The notes under the pieces were generated by a model. The model was not told where the DNA came from and searched no databases. It worked only from the letters and a program-made list of their open reading frames with translations. Shown piece by piece: positions 4,729 through 5,737 of a stretch of DNA of 5,737 bases; within the stretch, counting starts at the first letter, position 1, and each line of letters starts with the position of its first letter. The stretch comes from Deltaproteobacteria bacterium RIFCSPLOWO2_02_56_12. Lineage in GTDB: Bacteria > Desulfobacterota > Binatia > UBA9968. The position numbers and the translations under genes are program-made. The stretch is from assembly GCA_001799045.1 (NCBI GenBank), contig MGRY01000103.1:1-5737 (forward strand). Direction: 5' to 3'.

Positions 4729-4749
4729 GCAGATTATTCTGCCCTTTTT
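4729..4749 (+). terminator. weak intrinsic terminator
   Basis: GCAGA (4729-4733) and TCTGC (4738-4742) form a five-pair stem around TTAT, followed by CC and five T residues (4745-4749). It directly follows the stop codon of the exported coiled-coil gene and sits in the 42-bp gap between two converging genes. The short stem makes it weak; the minus strand shows no T-run. Confidence 0.45.
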
Positions 4750-4770
4750 GATTTTGCCAAGCGGTCGAGA

Positions 4771-5737
4771 TCAATGGGAGACCTCGAATGCCTGCCCCAG
4801 TCTTAGAAAAACCAGTTTGAATCCAGCCACTTCTCTTTTCAGGCTGCGCCTTGCGGCCTCGGAGTAGATCGTGGTTTGATGGCGGTAATTTTCCGCATGC
4901 CGCGCTAGATCCTTTTTCTCGACGCGGTCGGTCTTATAGTCGGCAAGAAAGAGTTGTCCCTCTCTCTCATAGAGCAGGTCGATGACTCCCTCCATGATCC
5001 GGCCGTCCCAGGGAATCAACAGGGGGACTTCGCGCCCGAGGATCCGCGAGAAGCTTAGCTCGCGATAGGCTCCGGAAGAAAAGAAGGACGCCAGGATCTC
5101 TTCAAGCTCGCGTTGGAGCTGTTCCCGGTTCGCCTGTTGTTTCGGCTCGATCCACCTGTCCAGGAACGGCTCCAGCCGCGCTCGAAACTCCGCTGGATCG
5201 TCGCCGAAGTCCCAATTTTCCAGGAAGCGATGCGCCAGCTCTCCGATCAGAAGAGGGAGCTCGGAGGAGACCGGAAGTTTTTCTCTTTCAGGCAGGGCCT
5301 CGGTTAGCTCAGCCTCCCGCAGCTTGAGCAGCGTGGGGGTGAGAAAGAGCGGCGTCCGCAGGGCCGATTCGCATTCTCGGGCGCGCTGCTGCCAAAGCCG
5401 CGCATAGGGCTGCCAATCCATTTGCAACGGCTCCTCTTGCGCCGTTGTCCGCGCTCTTCCCGGAGGGCTCAGGCTTTCCCGGACGACTTGCAGCTCGATG
5501 GTTCCATCGCCCGCGGTGATGAGATGAGATTCGTTTCGGGCCGCGATCTCCTCGTTGAGAGTCTCTTCGAGCAGCGAAAGATAGCTCCCGGCCCGGCTTC
5601 TCTCCGCCGGGGCGCAGGAGATCATCAAGTGCTCGCGCGCCCTGGTCATGGCGACGTAGAGCACACGCTTTTGCTCTTCTTCTTCGCGCAGCCGCGCCTT
5701 CTCGGCGATGTAGAGTCCGGCCAGGCTCCAGTGCGAT
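4771..5737 (-). CDS. UvrD/RecB-family helicase-nuclease (AddA/RecB-like), C-terminal part
   Basis: The frame is open to the right edge, so about 321 C-terminal residues of a much longer protein are visible; GTG 5664 is an internal valine codon, not a start. Near the edge REEEEQKRVLYVAMTRARE is helicase motif VI of the UvrD/AddA/RecB superfamily 1A. After a variable linker comes a RecB-type PD-(D/E)XK nuclease: His169 in GELAHRFLE, GVIDLL (Asp253), LADYKTD (Asp266, Lys268) and the QxxxY motif HQTTIY (Gln287, Tyr291). All catalytic nuclease residues are present. Such enzymes unwind and resect double-strand DNA ends for RecA loading and degrade foreign linear DNA. Motor motifs I-V must lie beyond the window. 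AddA is the likeliest identity, RecB or a stand-alone UvrD-nuclease the alternatives. The gene ends at TGA 4773-4771. Confidence 0.93.
   Translation of the reverse strand, partial: SHWSLAGLYIAEKARLREEEEQKRVLYVAMTRAREHLMISCAPAERSRAGSYLSLLEETLNEEIAARNESHLITAGDGTIELQVVRESLSPPGRARTTAQEEPLQMDWQPYARLWQQRARECESALRTPLFLTPTLLKLREAELTEALPEREKLPVSSELPLLIGELAHRFLENWDFGDDPAEFRARLEPFLDRWIEPKQQANREQLQRELEEILASFFSSGAYRELSFSRILGREVPLLIPWDGRIMEGVIDLLYEREGQLFLADYKTDRVEKKDLARHAENYRHQTTIYSEAARRSLKREVAGFKLVFLRLGQAFEVSH

Noticed and set aside
1..5737. CRISPR array, tRNA, rRNA or complete insertion sequence
   Set aside because: No spaced identical repeats of CRISPR length, no tRNA-like cloverleaf, no rRNA sequence and no transposase frame were seen.

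Overview
The window looks like a chromosomal segment of an uncultured, moderately GC-rich Gram-negative bacterium. A solitary NMT1/TauT-type solute-binding protein, a signal-peptide coiled-coil protein, a RecB/AddA-type helicase-nuclease, and heptamer-rich noncoding DNA would fit a deltaproteobacterial, Binatota or NC10/Rokubacteria-like lineage. This taxonomic guess is inference from gene style only; no rRNA or tRNA is present.

Layout. Positions 1-354 hold no gene. They contain a degenerate 7-bp tandem array (4-66), several inverted repeats (83-194), a GGGGTCAGG-type repeat fragment (256-285) and a second short heptamer-like tract (304-331). Positions 355-581 (+) carry the remnant of a Fic-family gene: the N-terminal leader and the C-terminal tail are recognisable in two different frames, and the catalytic centre between them is gone. 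A small convergent ORF (741-538, -) encodes a 67-residue protein whose SNTAVEG stretch resembles the Fic inhibitory motif. An orphan periplasmic solute-binding protein follows (1805-825, -), with a good sigma70-like promoter. Reading the other way are a vapBC toxin-antitoxin pair (1971-2562), with a palindromic candidate operator, then a ModF/YlmA-type ABC ATPase (2597-3382), msrA (3461-3937) and an exported coiled-coil protein with a His/Asp-rich C-terminal domain (3949-4728). A weak terminator follows it. The 3' part of a UvrD/RecB-type helicase-nuclease gene comes in from the right edge on the minus strand (5737-4771).

How the genes relate. vapB and vapC overlap and clearly act together. 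The ATPase starts 34 bp after vapC and could be read through from it. msrA has its own candidate promoter, and the exported protein starts 11 bp after the msrA stop, so those two probably share a transcript. The solute-binding protein has no permease or ATPase partner nearby; the ModF-like ATPase is of a different class and is divergently transcribed. The left third of the window, with a broken Fic module, an intact vapBC and noncoding repeats, looks like a small island of defence or addiction genes in flux. The right half looks like stable housekeeping DNA.
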